NCBI RefSeq assembly: GCF_016464625.1
Contig: NZ_JAEAGO010000003.1
Location: forward strand, 124,001 to 188,000
DNA length: 64,000 nucleotides
Direction: 5' to 3'
DNA from: Penaeicola halotolerans
GTDB taxonomy: Bacteria > Bacteroidota > Bacteroidia > Cytophagales > Cyclobacteriaceae
This document shows, piece by piece, positions 1 through 8,899 of the stretch. Below the pieces are notes generated by a model that was not told the DNA's origin, ran no database searches, and worked only from the letters and a program-made list of their open reading frames with translations. The position numbers were made by a program, and so were the translations under genes. Within the stretch, counting starts at the first letter, position 1; each line of letters starts with the position of its first letter.

Positions 1-361
1 AAGGCGATTGCCATTCATGATCCAATAAGCTTACAATAATACAGGATGATCAGCAATCGAACAAGCAGAAATCCCCTTCACCTATCAATAATCAAAAGAA
101 TACCCAGATACAGGTACTGGATGTAGCATTTGTCTTCCATGTACCCATGACAGCCATCCCCCAGCAAATGAGTGATTTGACTAACCAATAGTGGCCAGAT
201 ATTTCCTGACTCAGCAGGTATATCAGAGCCAGCTATCCCCTTTAGCGTAGAGCATTTGCGCAAATAGTCTCATTTATATTTGCTCAAAAGCGAAGAATAT
301 TCTGAAATAATCCCTAATTTTACATCCCATAAGTTTACATCTACTACCACGCAAACAACTT
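1..361. other. Intergenic region upstream of pyrG
   Basis: No convincing gene is visible. All three plus-strand frames entering from the left edge close within 39 bases and all three minus-strand frames are closed within the first 52 bases, so at most the last few codons of an upstream gene are present. A closed 61-codon minus-strand frame (78-263) has no recognisable domain or membrane pattern and is treated as chance. The right part holds the likely pyrG promoter with an overlapping palindrome, annotated separately. Confidence 0.6.
254..282 (+). promoter_or_regulatory. Candidate pyrG promoter with overlapping 12-base palindrome
   Basis: TATATTTG at 275-282 matches the Bacteroidota -7 box TAnnTTTG. 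TTTG at 255-258 could be the -33 box, although the 16-base spacer is shorter than the usual 17-23. The -33 candidate lies inside a perfect palindrome, ATTTGCGCAAAT (254-265), so a dimeric regulator bound there would cover the promoter. The promoter call is inference from matching motifs; the palindrome is seen directly. Confidence 0.4.
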
Positions 362-1984
362 ATGGATCATCCCAAGTATATCTTCATCACAGGGGGCGTT
401 ACGTCCTCACTAGGCAAAGGCATCATCGCTTCTTCTCTCGGCAAACTCCTACAAGCCAGAGGCTTATCTGTCACCATTCAAAAGTTTGACCCTTACCTAA
501 ACATCGACCCAGGGACACTCAATCCTTATGAGCATGGCGAATGTTATGTGACTGATGATGGCGCTGAGACCGACCTTGATCTTGGTCACTATGAGCGCTT
601 TCTCAATGAGAGCACTTCCCAAGGAAACAACGTCACTACAGGTCGTATCTACAACAACGTGATCACCAAAGAACGTAATGGCGAATACCTCGGCAAGACG
701 GTACAGGTGATCCCGCACATCACGGATGAGATCAAAGCCAACTTCTACAAACTAGCCAAAACGAAGAAATATGATGTCATCATCACCGAGATCGGTGGCT
801 GCGTGGGTGACATCGAGTCTCTTCCTTTTATAGAAGCTGTGAGACAAGTCAAATGGGACGTAGGTGCCAATAACTTCCTCGTGATCCACCTGACACTCAT
901 CCCCTACCTTAAGGCTGCTAAGGAGCTGAAAACCAAGCCTACCCAGCACTCTGTAAAGCAGTTGCTCGAAGCAGGGATCCAACCAGACATCCTTGTCTGC
1001 CGCTCAGAGTACACCCTACCGACAGATGTGAAGCGCAAGCTCGCCCTCTTCTGCAACGTAGAACTCAACTGTGTGATCGAGGCCATGGACGCAGATACCA
1101 TCTATGATGTGCCTCTCCTCATGCGCAAAGAAAAGCTAGATGAGCGCGTGATGAAAAAACTTAAACTCAGCACAAAAGAAAATACTAACTTAGAAGACTG
1201 GAGGATATTTTTAGGCAAGCTCAAAAACCCACTCAATGAAGTCAAAATAGGTTTGATCGGAAAATACGTATCCCTACCAGATGCTTACAAGTCTATCATA
1301 GAGTCATTTACCCATGCTGCTGCTGAGACAGAATGTAAGGTAGACCTGCAATTAATTTCCTCAGAAGACATCGATAAGGACTGTGTTGCCAAACAACTTC
1401 AGGAACTTGATGGTATATTAGTGGCGCCAGGTTTTGGAGAGCGTGGTATTGAAGGAAAAATAGAAACGGTTAAATTTGCCCGTGAGCAGCAAATCCCCTT
1501 CTTTGGAATCTGCCTAGGGATGCAAGTAGCCGTAGTGGAGTTTGCCAGAAATGTACTCAAACTGGAGGGAGCTTTCTCTACGGAGATGGATCCAAATACG
1601 CCTCATCCAGTGATCGACATGATGGCGGAACAGAAAAAAATCACCCAACTTGGTGGAACTATGCGATTGGGTGCTTATCCTTGTGACCTCAAAAAGGGAA
1701 GTAAGGTAGCCAGTGCTTATGGAAAGTTGCACATCACTGAGCGCCACAGACATAGATTTGAATTTAACAACAAGTATCTAAAGGACTATGAGGCCAATGG
1801 CATGATGGCCACAGGCATCAATCCTGATACTAAACTGGTGGAGATCGTAGAGCTAAAAGACCATCCATGGTTTGTCGGCACACAGTATCACCCAGAGTAC
1901 CGCAGCACGGCACTGAATCCACATCCATTATTTGTGCGATTTGTAAAGGCTGCTTTAGATTTTCAGAAAAAGAAAAATAATTAA
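362..1984 (+). CDS. pyrG: CTP synthase
   Basis: Converts UTP, ATP and glutamine into CTP in the cytoplasm, the last step of pyrimidine nucleotide synthesis. The 540-residue protein has the usual two-part layout. The N-terminal synthetase domain opens with the [13 protein letters not shown] nucleotide-binding stretch and carries the conserved PYLNIDPGT segment. The C-terminal class I glutamine amidotransferase domain has nucleophile Cys384 in GICLGMQ and the His510/Glu512 pair in QYHPEY. Length is normal for the family. The start is the ATG directly before the conserved N-terminus. The gene is followed after 17 bases by yidC, so the two are probably cotranscribed. No domain is missing. Confidence 0.98.
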   Translation: MDHPKYIFITGGVTSSLGKGIIASSLGKLLQARGLSVTIQKFDPYLNIDPGTLNPYEHGECYVTDDGAETDLDLGHYERFLNESTSQGNNVTTGRIYNNVITKERNGEYLGKTVQVIPHITDEIKANFYKLAKTKKYDVIITEIGGCVGDIESLPFIEAVRQVKWDVGANNFLVIHLTLIPYLKAAKELKTKPTQHSVKQLLEAGIQPDILVCRSEYTLPTDVKRKLALFCNVELNCVIEAMDADTIYDVPLLMRKEKLDERVMKKLKLSTKENTNLEDWRIFLGKLKNPLNEVKIGLIGKYVSLPDAYKSIIESFTHAAAETECKVDLQLISSEDIDKDCVAKQLQELDGILVAPGFGERGIEGKIETVKFAREQQIPFFGICLGMQVAVVEFARNVLKLEGAFSTEMDPNTPHPVIDMMAEQKKITQLGGTMRLGAYPCDLKKGSKVASAYGKLHITERHRHRFEFNNKYLKDYEANGMMATGINPDTKLVEIVELKDHPWFVGTQYHPEYRSTALNPHPLFVRFVKAALDFQKKKNN

Positions 1985-2001
1985 TAATTAATCCTTGAAT
2001 C

Positions 2002-3810
2002 ATGGATAGAAATCAAGCCACGGGCTTAGTTTTATTTGCAGTACTCTTATTAGTTTACTCTTACTTTTTTGCCTCTAGTCCTGAAGTGCCAGCAGAACCA
2101 CTTGCTGCACAGACAGAGACGAGCATCAGTCCAGCCACAGATCAACCGACTGCCCCTACGCAACTGCCAGATAGCAGTGCTGCCAGTGCCGCTTTGGTAC
2201 AGCAGTACGGTGCTTTAGCTTCTTTGGCTTCAGGAGAAGAGCAGCAGTTCACTGTAGAAAATGATCTAGCTTCTTATGTTTTCTCAACTAAAGGAGCGAA
2301 ACTCCTTCAAGTGGAGCTAAAGGAATTTACTACTTGGGACAAGCAGCCTTTGATCCTCTTGGATGAAAACTCCTTTGAGATGAACTGGACAGTAGAGACA
2401 CCAAATGGGACAATCGACCTATCAGATCTTTACTTTCAAACAAGTCAAATCGATCAGACGATCACTGGAGAAGATTCCGTACAGATCGACTTTGTAGCCA
2501 CCCTGCCAAATGGCGGTCAGCTGATCCAGCAGTATAAACTCTATGGCGACAGCTATGTAGTGGATTACAACTTAGTCAATAATGGAGTAGCCAATCAGTT
2601 CACAGGGGAAAACCTGACTTGGACTTGGAAAAACAAGTTGAAAAAGCAGGAGATGGACTTGAAGGAGTCTCGCAGCAAAGCTACAATCAACTATTACACA
2701 ACGGCTGGTGACTTTGACTACTTGAGCTCAACTTCCGAGAGTGATGACGAGTCTATCAGTGAATCATTGAAGTGGGTAGCTTTCAAACAAAAGTTCTTCA
2801 CCACAGCAGTGATCGCAGAAAACGGCTTGAAGTCAGCTGCCATCAGCAAAACTACGCCTAGTGACACTCTTTCAGTAAAAGACATGCAGGCTACATACCA
2901 AGTAGCTTTGACAGACTTTAGAGAAAACAAGACTAACTACAGCTTTTACTTTGGTCCAAACGACTACAAGATCCTCAAGAAGGTAAGTCCTGACTTTGAG
3001 AAAAACGTAGACCTAGGTTATCCGATCGTCTCTTGGGTCAATAAGTACATCATCATCAATATCTTCCAGATATTAGAGCGCTTTATCGGCAACTATGGGA
3101 TCATCATCATCATCATGGTGATCTTGATCAAACTGGTGCTCCTGCCACTTTCATACAAGTCATACATCTCTATGGCCAAGATGAAAGTACTCAAGCCTGA
3201 GTTGGACAAACTGAAAGAAGAGTTTGGAGATGATCCTGCTAAGATGCAGAAGGAGCAAATGTCGCTATATAGCAAGGTAGGTGTGAATCCATTGAGTGGT
3301 TGTATCCCGCTATTGCTTCAGATGCCGATCCTCTTTGCGATGTTCTTCTTCTTCCCTAACTCGATTGAGTTGAGACAAGAGCCATTCCTATGGGCAGCCG
3401 ATCTATCGACTTACGATTCTGTTTTGAGACTGCCGTTTGAGATTCCATTCTATGGTAGCCACGTGAGTTTGTTTACACTCCTCATGACAGCCTCTACGAT
3501 CCTCTATACTTGGTCAAACAATCAGGTAAGTAGCGTGTCTGGACCGATGAAAAACATTGGTTACATCATGCCAGTGATGTTTATGTTCGTCTTGAACTCT
3601 TTCCCAGCAGCCTTGAGCTTCTACTACTTTGTGTCTAACATCATCACTTTCGGACAGCAGTCCATCATCAGAAAGTTTGTAGATGATGACAAAATCAGAC
3701 AGAAACTGGAAGAGAACAAAAAGAAAAATGTGAACAAGAAAAAATCAAAATTCCAGCAGCGCATCGAAGAAGCGATGAAGCAAGCGGAAGAAAGCAAAAA
3801 GAAAAAATAA
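2002..3810 (+). CDS. yidC: Membrane protein insertase YidC
   Basis: Inserts and folds inner-membrane proteins, alone or with the Sec translocon. The 602-residue protein has the Gram-negative layout. There is an N-terminal membrane anchor (about residues 6-24), then a Pro/Thr/Ala-rich linker and a large periplasmic beta domain to about residue 340. The conserved C-terminal 60KD_IMP domain follows, with membrane segments at roughly 360-390, 435-455, 490-510 and 520-550; KMQKEQMSLYSKVGVNPLSG marks its core. The tail after about residue 565 is very rich in Lys and probably contacts the ribosome. It is the second gene of a likely pyrG-yidC transcript and is followed at once by a terminator hairpin. 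Confidence 0.97.
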   Translation: MDRNQATGLVLFAVLLLVYSYFFASSPEVPAEPLAAQTETSISPATDQPTAPTQLPDSSAASAALVQQYGALASLASGEEQQFTVENDLASYVFSTKGAKLLQVELKEFTTWDKQPLILLDENSFEMNWTVETPNGTIDLSDLYFQTSQIDQTITGEDSVQIDFVATLPNGGQLIQQYKLYGDSYVVDYNLVNNGVANQFTGENLTWTWKNKLKKQEMDLKESRSKATINYYTTAGDFDYLSSTSESDDESISESLKWVAFKQKFFTTAVIAENGLKSAAISKTTPSDTLSVKDMQATYQVALTDFRENKTNYSFYFGPNDYKILKKVSPDFEKNVDLGYPIVSWVNKYIIINIFQILERFIGNYGIIIIIMVILIKLVLLPLSYKSYISMAKMKVLKPELDKLKEEFGDDPAKMQKEQMSLYSKVGVNPLSGCIPLLLQMPILFAMFFFFPNSIELRQEPFLWAADLSTYDSVLRLPFEIPFYGSHVSLFTLLMTASTILYTWSNNQVSSVSGPMKNIGYIMPVMFMFVLNSFPAALSFYYFVSNIITFGQQSIIRKFVDDDKIRQKLEENKKKNVNKKKSKFQQRIEEAMKQAEESKKKK

Positions 3811-3816
3811 GTCGAG

Positions 3817-3842
3817 AGGGATGCTGCAAAGCATCCCTTTTT
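3817..3842 (+). terminator. Terminator after yidC
   Basis: Inverted repeat AGGGATGC / GCATCCCT (3817-3824 with 3831-3838), six-base loop, followed by a T run. It starts 7 bases past the yidC stop. Confidence 0.85.
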
Positions 3843-3940
3843 ACGTGCTAATCCCCTACTAATCAATCCTAAAGGGCTTCTCAAAAGCTATCCACAATGT
3901 GCTGTGGAAAAGAATTTTTATTATGTTTCGATTAATCTCA

Positions 3941-3948
3941 TATCTTTG
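3941..3948 (+). promoter_or_regulatory. Candidate -7 box for the UPF0173-parAB block
   Basis: TATCTTTG fits the Bacteroidota -7 consensus TAnnTTTG. It lies about 43 bases before the ATG at 3991, in the only sizeable gap of the first 9 kb and after the yidC terminator. No clean -33 TTTG is present at the expected spacing, only AT-rich sequence, so confidence is limited. Confidence 0.4.
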
Positions 3949-3990
3949 TAAACATCGAAATTTATCCCAAATCAAACTATATTGAACCAA

Positions 3991-4674
3991 ATGATAGGAT
4001 TGACATATTATGGACATTCTACCTTTTTACTAGATATAGCTGGAGAAAAGGTCCTTTTTGACCCATTCATCAGTGCAAATGAGCTAGCAAAGGACATCGA
4101 TATCAGCATGATCAAGCCTGACTACATCTTGGTGACACATGGTCATTCGGATCACGTAGCAGATGTGGAGCAGATTGCCAAAGCCTCTGGGGCTAAGCTG
4201 ATTGCCAATTTTGAGATTGCTACTTGGTTTGCTAATAAAGGGATCAGTAATTACCATCCGATGAATCATGGAGGCAAGCTCAAGCTACCTTTTGGTACCG
4301 TCAAGATGGTCAATGCGATCCACTCTAGCACACTGCCTGATGGCGCTTCAGGGGGCAATCCTGCGGGTTTCGTCATAGAGACAGCGCAAGGGACGTTTTA
4401 CTATGCTGGCGATACAGCATTGACTTATGACATGAAGTTGATCGGAGAGTCTTATGATATAGACTTTGCTTTTCTACCGATTGGGGATAACTTCACGATG
4501 GATATTCATGATGCGATCAAGGCGGCTGATTTTGTCAAAACTGACAAGATCATCGGAATGCACTACGATACCTTTGGGTATATCAAAGTGGATCATGAAG
4601 CCATCAAAGCAGCTGCAAAGCAAGCAGGCAAGCAGTTGCATATTTTAAAAATTGGAGAAAAAACTAACATCTGA
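3991..4674 (+). CDS. UPF0173-type metal-dependent hydrolase
   Basis: A cytoplasmic metallo-beta-lactamase-fold protein of about 227 residues. The THGHSDH motif is the metal-binding signature, and a later [11 protein letters not shown] stretch supplies a further ligand Asp. This matches UPF0173 hydrolases, whose substrate is not known. The ATG at 3991 is preferred over an in-frame TTG nine bases upstream because family members begin right at the [10 protein letters not shown] strand. It is the first gene of a compact rightward block, with parA starting 7 bases after its stop. Nothing in the sequence links its activity to chromosome partitioning; the neighbourhood is only suggestive. Confidence 0.88.
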   Translation: MIGLTYYGHSTFLLDIAGEKVLFDPFISANELAKDIDISMIKPDYILVTHGHSDHVADVEQIAKASGAKLIANFEIATWFANKGISNYHPMNHGGKLKLPFGTVKMVNAIHSSTLPDGASGGNPAGFVIETAQGTFYYAGDTALTYDMKLIGESYDIDFAFLPIGDNFTMDIHDAIKAADFVKTDKIIGMHYDTFGYIKVDHEAIKAAAKQAGKQLHILKIGEKTNI

Positions 4675-4681
4675 CATCCGA

Positions 4682-5461
4682 ATGGGTAAAATCATAGCAA
4701 TCGCCAACCAAAAAGGTGGAGTAGGAAAAACTACTACTGCCATGAACTTGGCTGCCAGCTTAGCGGTATTAGAATATAAAACACTCGTAGTGGATGCTGA
4801 TCCTCAGGCCAATACAACTAGTGGTCTAGGGCACAACCCAAAAGAAATCGATAAGAGTATCTATGAGTGCATGGTGGATGGAGTTGATATCAATGACATC
4901 ATCCGTGCTACTGAAATAGAACACTTAGACCTCCTCCCTTCTCACATAGACTTAGTCGGTGCAGAGGTAGAGATGGTCAACTTGCCCAATAGAGAAGAAA
5001 AGATGCGTGAAGTCTTGGCTTTAGTCAAAGACAACTATGACTTCATCATCATCGACTGCTCCCCTTCCCTAGGTCTCATCACGATCAATGCCCTCACGGC
5101 TTCTGACTCGGTGATCGTGCCTGTACAGTGTGAGTACTTCGCCCTAGAAGGTCTCGGCAAGCTCCTCAACACGATCAAAATCATCCAAACTAGGCTCAAC
5201 CCAGACCTAGAAATAGAAGGTATCCTCCTAACCATGTATGATGTCCGCCTCAGACTCTCTAACCAAGTAGTGGAAGAGGTGAAAATACACTTCAAAGACA
5301 TGGTGTTTGAAACGATCATCCCAAGAAATGTAAAGCTAAGCGAATCTCCTAGCTTTGGTCTACCTGCCATCGCGCATGATGCCGAGGGAAAAGGTGCCAT
5401 CGCTTACCTCAATTTGGCGACAGAGATCGTTGAAAAAAATGGAACAGAACAAAAAAAGTAA
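4682..5461 (+). CDS. parA: Chromosome-partitioning ATPase ParA (Soj)
   Basis: Walker-type ATPase that moves the ParB-bound origin region. The deviant Walker A, KGGVGKTT (Lys11 and Lys16 from the chosen start), is followed by [11 protein letters not shown] and a Walker B strand ending in IIDCSPSLG, all typical of ParA/Soj. About 259 residues, normal for a chromosomal copy without an N-terminal HTH. The ATG at 4682 is chosen over an in-frame TTG at 4652, which lies inside the upstream gene, because the conserved protein begins [10 protein letters not shown]. It is followed almost immediately by parB, so the pair is translationally linked. Confidence 0.95.
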   Translation: MGKIIAIANQKGGVGKTTTAMNLAASLAVLEYKTLVVDADPQANTTSGLGHNPKEIDKSIYECMVDGVDINDIIRATEIEHLDLLPSHIDLVGAEVEMVNLPNREEKMREVLALVKDNYDFIIIDCSPSLGLITINALTASDSVIVPVQCEYFALEGLGKLLNTIKIIQTRLNPDLEIEGILLTMYDVRLRLSNQVVEEVKIHFKDMVFETIIPRNVKLSESPSFGLPAIAHDAEGKGAIAYLNLATEIVEKNGTEQKK

Positions 5462-5465
5462 GGCA

Positions 5466-6386
5466 ATGAGTGATAAAAAACCAGTGAAGAAAAGTGCGCT
5501 AGGCAGAGGTCTAGGAGCGCTTCTCAAAGATACCCCTTCTGAAAAGAACCTCAGAAGTTCGGAAAACACTCCTGCACCTGCTGTTTCTAATATCAATGAA
5601 ATATCACTCAAGGAAATACAAGTAAACCCTTATCAGCCAAGGATCCACTTTGACAAGGAAGCCCTACAAGAGCTTTCTGATTCCATCAAAGTACAGGGTA
5701 TCATCCAACCGATCACCGTCAGAAGACTCGGCCCTAATGAGTACCAACTGATCTCTGGCGAGCGTAGATTCCAAGCGTCTAAACTAGCAGGATTGGATCG
5801 TATCCCTGCTTATGTGCGTACTGCGGATGATCAGCAGATGCTAGAGATGGCCTTGATCGAAAATATCCAACGAGAAAACCTCAATGCCCTAGAGATCGCT
5901 CAGTCATATCAAAGACTCATGACAGAGTGTAACCTCAAGCAAGAGCAGCTGGGAGACAGAGTTGGTAAAAACCGCTCTACGGTCAATAACTACATGCGAT
6001 TGCTCAAACTCCCACCAGATATTCAGGCTGGCATCAGAGACAATAAAATCTCTATGGGACATGCGAGGGCTATCATCAATGTAGAAAACGTAGACAAGCA
6101 GCTAGATATCTACAAAAGGATCCTTGCAGAAGAGCTATCCGTGAGAAAAGTAGAAGCCCTCGTCAAAGCACTCAATGAAGCGCCTGAGACTGAAAAGGCT
6201 GATAAAAAGCAGGATAATCTAGACCCTGTCAAGAAGTATGAGTTGAACAAACTTCAAGGAAAACTCGCGTCTATGTTTGGGACTAAAGTAGCGCTCAAAA
6301 GTGATGAGAAAAACCGCGGAGAGATCAAGATTCCTTTCAACTCGACAGATGATCTCAATAGAATATTGGAAATTCTCAACCTCTAA
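5466..6386 (+). CDS. parB: Chromosome-partitioning protein ParB (Spo0J)
   Basis: CTP-dependent DNA clamp that loads at parS sites. The N-terminal KSALGRGLGALL segment is the usual ParA-stimulating peptide. The ParB/sulfiredoxin domain follows with YQPR and the SGERRFQASKLAG motif (GERR box), then an HTH region around LGDRVGKNRSTVNNYMRLL, and a C-terminal dimerisation domain. The ATG at 5466, four bases after the parA stop, is preferred; an in-frame ATG at 5439 would overlap parA by 23 bases and cannot be excluded. Length about 306 residues is normal. No sequence resembling parS (TGTTTCACGTGAAACA) was noticed in this window. Confidence 0.95.
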   Translation: MSDKKPVKKSALGRGLGALLKDTPSEKNLRSSENTPAPAVSNINEISLKEIQVNPYQPRIHFDKEALQELSDSIKVQGIIQPITVRRLGPNEYQLISGERRFQASKLAGLDRIPAYVRTADDQQMLEMALIENIQRENLNALEIAQSYQRLMTECNLKQEQLGDRVGKNRSTVNNYMRLLKLPPDIQAGIRDNKISMGHARAIINVENVDKQLDIYKRILAEELSVRKVEALVKALNEAPETEKADKKQDNLDPVKKYELNKLQGKLASMFGTKVALKSDEKNRGEIKIPFNSTDDLNRILEILNL

Positions 6387-6421
6387 GCCATCTTTGCGTT
6401 TGATCGGACAAAGCTATTGAA

Positions 6422-7057
6422 ATGCCTCTAAAGAAAAATCTTCTATCATTGCTCACTATCCTGTGCTTGGTTACAGGGTTTTTCTTTATGACAGTAAACG
6501 CGCTGGCTCAGGAAGTGACGGTATTGAGCGCGGAGGATTCTGTACAGCTCAAAGGTGCTACAGAGAAGTTGGCTTATGAAAGAGGTGATTTCCTCCCTAT
6601 AAAGTATAAAAATCCGAAAAAGGCCGCTTTGCTATCCGCTATTTTGCCTGGACTAGGTCAAGCTTATAATGAGAAATACTGGAAGATCCCTATCCTCTAT
6701 GGAGGTGCTGCAGGGATCGTCTTTTTTATAGACTTTAATGACAATCGTTACCAACTCTTCAGACAAGCCCTCTTTGCTGAGATAGATGACGATGAGACCA
6801 CCATCAATCCATTTCCAAACCTCAACGAGCAAGGACTGAGGAGAAACGTGGATTACTGGAGAAGAAATAGAGACTTACTGTATGTAGTAAGTTTTGTTGT
6901 TTATGTATTTAATATAGTGGATGCTAATGTAGATGCGCATTTGTCTTCGTTTGACCTGTCAGATGATCTCTCCTTGCGTTTTGAGCCGACTAATCAGACC
7001 TTTGCGCTCAACAATCAAAATTACCCCGCTATTTCACTCAAATTGTATTTTAAATGA
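6422..7057 (+). CDS. DUF5683 family membrane-associated protein
   Basis: A 211-residue protein of the Bacteroidota DUF5683 family, function unknown. It begins with a signal peptide or anchor (LLSLLTILCLVTGFFFMTV, ending near ALAQE). The family core follows, KAALLSAILPGLGQAYNEKYW then PILYGGAAGIVFFIDF, which gives one or two membrane-inserting segments. A further hydrophobic stretch (LLYVVSFVVYVFNIVDANVDA) is near residue 165, and the tail is beta-rich. The stop overlaps the dapB start (ATGA), so translation is coupled. Its fixed place between parB and dapB is, as I recall, common in this phylum, which suggests conserved operon use rather than a shown partition role. Confidence 0.85.
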   Translation: MPLKKNLLSLLTILCLVTGFFFMTVNALAQEVTVLSAEDSVQLKGATEKLAYERGDFLPIKYKNPKKAALLSAILPGLGQAYNEKYWKIPILYGGAAGIVFFIDFNDNRYQLFRQALFAEIDDDETTINPFPNLNEQGLRRNVDYWRRNRDLLYVVSFVVYVFNIVDANVDAHLSSFDLSDDLSLRFEPTNQTFALNNQNYPAISLKLYFK

Positions 7058-7776
7058 GTCGCATAGCCTTAGTAGGATACGGTAAAATGGGTCGCACCAT
7101 AGAAGCCATTGCTTTGGAGCGAGGTCATAGTATCTCTCACAAAATCAATATCGAAAACCAAGCAGATATCCAGTTGATCAAGCCTGACAATACAGATATC
7201 GTCATCGAATTTAGTCAGCCTGAGTCTGCCTTTGACAATATCATGGCTTGCTTGAAAAATGGCGTCCCTACCATCTCAGGTACGACAGGTTGGTTAGCCA
7301 AAAAGGCAGCAGTAGAAGCTTATTGCCATGAAGTGAATGGTACCTTCCTGTATGCCTCTAACTTTAGCATAGGGGTCAATATCTTCTTCAAACTCAATGC
7401 ACAACTCGCACAGATGATGGAGAGATATGCTGACTATGATGTGAAAATGGAAGAAATCCACCATACACACAAGAAGGATGCGCCTAGCGGAACAGCCATC
7501 ACTTTGGCAGAAGGCATCATCGATGGCCTGAGTCGTAAAAGCAACTGGAAACTGAGTACCGAACAACCGCAAGCAAGTGATATCGCTATAGAAGCCCTGA
7601 GAATAGATGAAGTACCCGGAACACACTCGGTGACTTATCACTCTCCTATCGATGAGATCGAGATCAAGCATACTGCTCATACAAGGGCAGGATTTGCGCA
7701 AGGTGCTGTGATGGTAGCTGAGTGGATCAAAGACAAAAAGGGTGTGTTGACAATGAATGACTTTTTAAATTTTTAA
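7054..7776 (+). CDS. dapB: 4-hydroxy-tetrahydrodipicolinate reductase
   Basis: NAD(P)H-dependent step of the diaminopimelate/lysine pathway, cytoplasmic. The N-terminal GYGKMGRTIE loop is the dinucleotide-binding site and SGTTGW is the conserved family segment. The catalytic stretch HHTHKKDAPSGTA places the active His at residue 136 and Lys at 140. At 240 residues it is about 30 shorter than the E. coli enzyme, as is usual in Bacteroidota. It overlaps the upstream stop by four bases and is followed after three bases by lepB. Confidence 0.96.
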   Translation: MSRIALVGYGKMGRTIEAIALERGHSISHKINIENQADIQLIKPDNTDIVIEFSQPESAFDNIMACLKNGVPTISGTTGWLAKKAAVEAYCHEVNGTFLYASNFSIGVNIFFKLNAQLAQMMERYADYDVKMEEIHHTHKKDAPSGTAITLAEGIIDGLSRKSNWKLSTEQPQASDIAIEALRIDEVPGTHSVTYHSPIDEIEIKHTAHTRAGFAQGAVMVAEWIKDKKGVLTMNDFLNF

Positions 7777-7779
7777 CCA

Positions 7780-8856
7780 ATGACTACGAAGAAAAAAAAT
7801 ACGAAGAAGAAATCAGCCTTAAGAGAATGGGCTGATGCGATAGGCTTTGCAGTGATCGCTGCTACTCTGATCAGATGGCTACTCCTAGAGGCATACACGA
7901 TACCGACTGGCTCTATGGAAAAGTCGATGCTCGTGGGTGATTTCCTTTTTGTAAGCAAGATGCACTATGGAACACGCACACCTACTACTCCACTGCAAGT
8001 CCCACTCACCCATCAGAAGATTTGGGGTACAGAGATCCCTTCTTACACAGACTTGATCCAATTGCCATCTTATAGATTGCCTGGCTTTAGTGAGGTGAAG
8101 CGTAATGATGTGGTGGTGTTTAACTATCCAATAGAACTACAATATCCAAAGGATCTAAAGACGAACTATATCAAAAGAGCCATTGGTATCCCTGGAGATG
8201 TGATAGAGATCAAAGATACGCAGGTCTACGTCAATGGTGAAAAAGGTGAAAACCCTGCTGAGATGCAGTTTAACTACATAGTAGACACCAAAGAAGCCCT
8301 CTCAAGAAGCTTCTGGAGCAAATATGACATTACCAGTGTCTACCCACTTTCTAGAGGTGGATTTTCTGTTTCAACCACTCCTGAAACAGCCGAAAAACTC
8401 AAAGCGGAGAAGTTTATCAGTGGTGTAGAACTTGATCTCAGCATTGAAGGCATGATCGATACACAAGTCTATCCTAACTCTACACAGTTTGCTTGGAATG
8501 TAGACAACTTTGGCCCGCTAGAAGTCCCTGCTGAAGGCCAGACGATACAACTCACGCCTGATAACCTCATCAAGTATGGCCCAGTGATCAAAAACTATGA
8601 AGGCTTAGAAGATGTCAGAACTGAAGGAGATCAACTCTTCATCAATGGAGAGAAAGTGACTGAATACACCTTCAAGCAGAACTATTACTTCATGATGGGT
8701 GACAACAGGCATGATTCTCTAGATTCTAGATATTGGGGATTTGTACCAGAGGATCATATTGTGGGAAAAGCTCTCTTTATCTGGCTATCCATAGATCCTA
8801 ATGAGTCATTCTTCAGTAAGATTCGTTGGAGTAGAATCTTTAGCGGCATCAAATAA
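7780..8856 (+). CDS. lepB: Signal peptidase I
   Basis: Membrane serine protease that removes signal peptides from secreted proteins. After a Lys-rich cytoplasmic start (residues 1-11) comes one membrane helix (about 20-36), then the catalytic Ser45 in the PTGSMEKS motif. The catalytic Lys132 lies in KRAIGIPGD, and the last family box is GDNRHDSLDSRYWGFV. At 358 residues it is long because of a roughly 100-residue insertion between the Lys box and the final box, a shape seen in other Bacteroidota LepB proteins. Last gene of the tight rightward block that starts at 3991; a shared terminator follows. Confidence 0.95.
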   Translation: MTTKKKNTKKKSALREWADAIGFAVIAATLIRWLLLEAYTIPTGSMEKSMLVGDFLFVSKMHYGTRTPTTPLQVPLTHQKIWGTEIPSYTDLIQLPSYRLPGFSEVKRNDVVVFNYPIELQYPKDLKTNYIKRAIGIPGDVIEIKDTQVYVNGEKGENPAEMQFNYIVDTKEALSRSFWSKYDITSVYPLSRGGFSVSTTPETAEKLKAEKFISGVELDLSIEGMIDTQVYPNSTQFAWNVDNFGPLEVPAEGQTIQLTPDNLIKYGPVIKNYEGLEDVRTEGDQLFINGEKVTEYTFKQNYYFMMGDNRHDSLDSRYWGFVPEDHIVGKALFIWLSIDPNESFFSKIRWSRIFSGIK

Positions 8857-8868
8857 GATCACGATAAC

Positions 8869-8899
8869 AAAAAAGGACTTCTCTCGAAGTCCTTTTTTT
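8869..8899. terminator. Bidirectional terminator between lepB and galT
   Basis: GGACTTC / GAAGTCC stem with TCTC loop, flanked by an A run on the left and a T run on the right, so it can end both converging genes. It reaches into the galT stop codon. Confidence 0.9.

Noticed and set aside
78-263. Closed 61-codon minus-strand frame near the left edge
   Set aside because: No domain, membrane or signal pattern, Cys-rich random look, and it covers the pyrG promoter region.
5904-5935. TGTAACC inside parB as another ECF promoter
   Set aside because: Coding location and no GTC box 17 bases further on; the same holds for TGTAACC near 45320 and the minus-strand copy near 6467.
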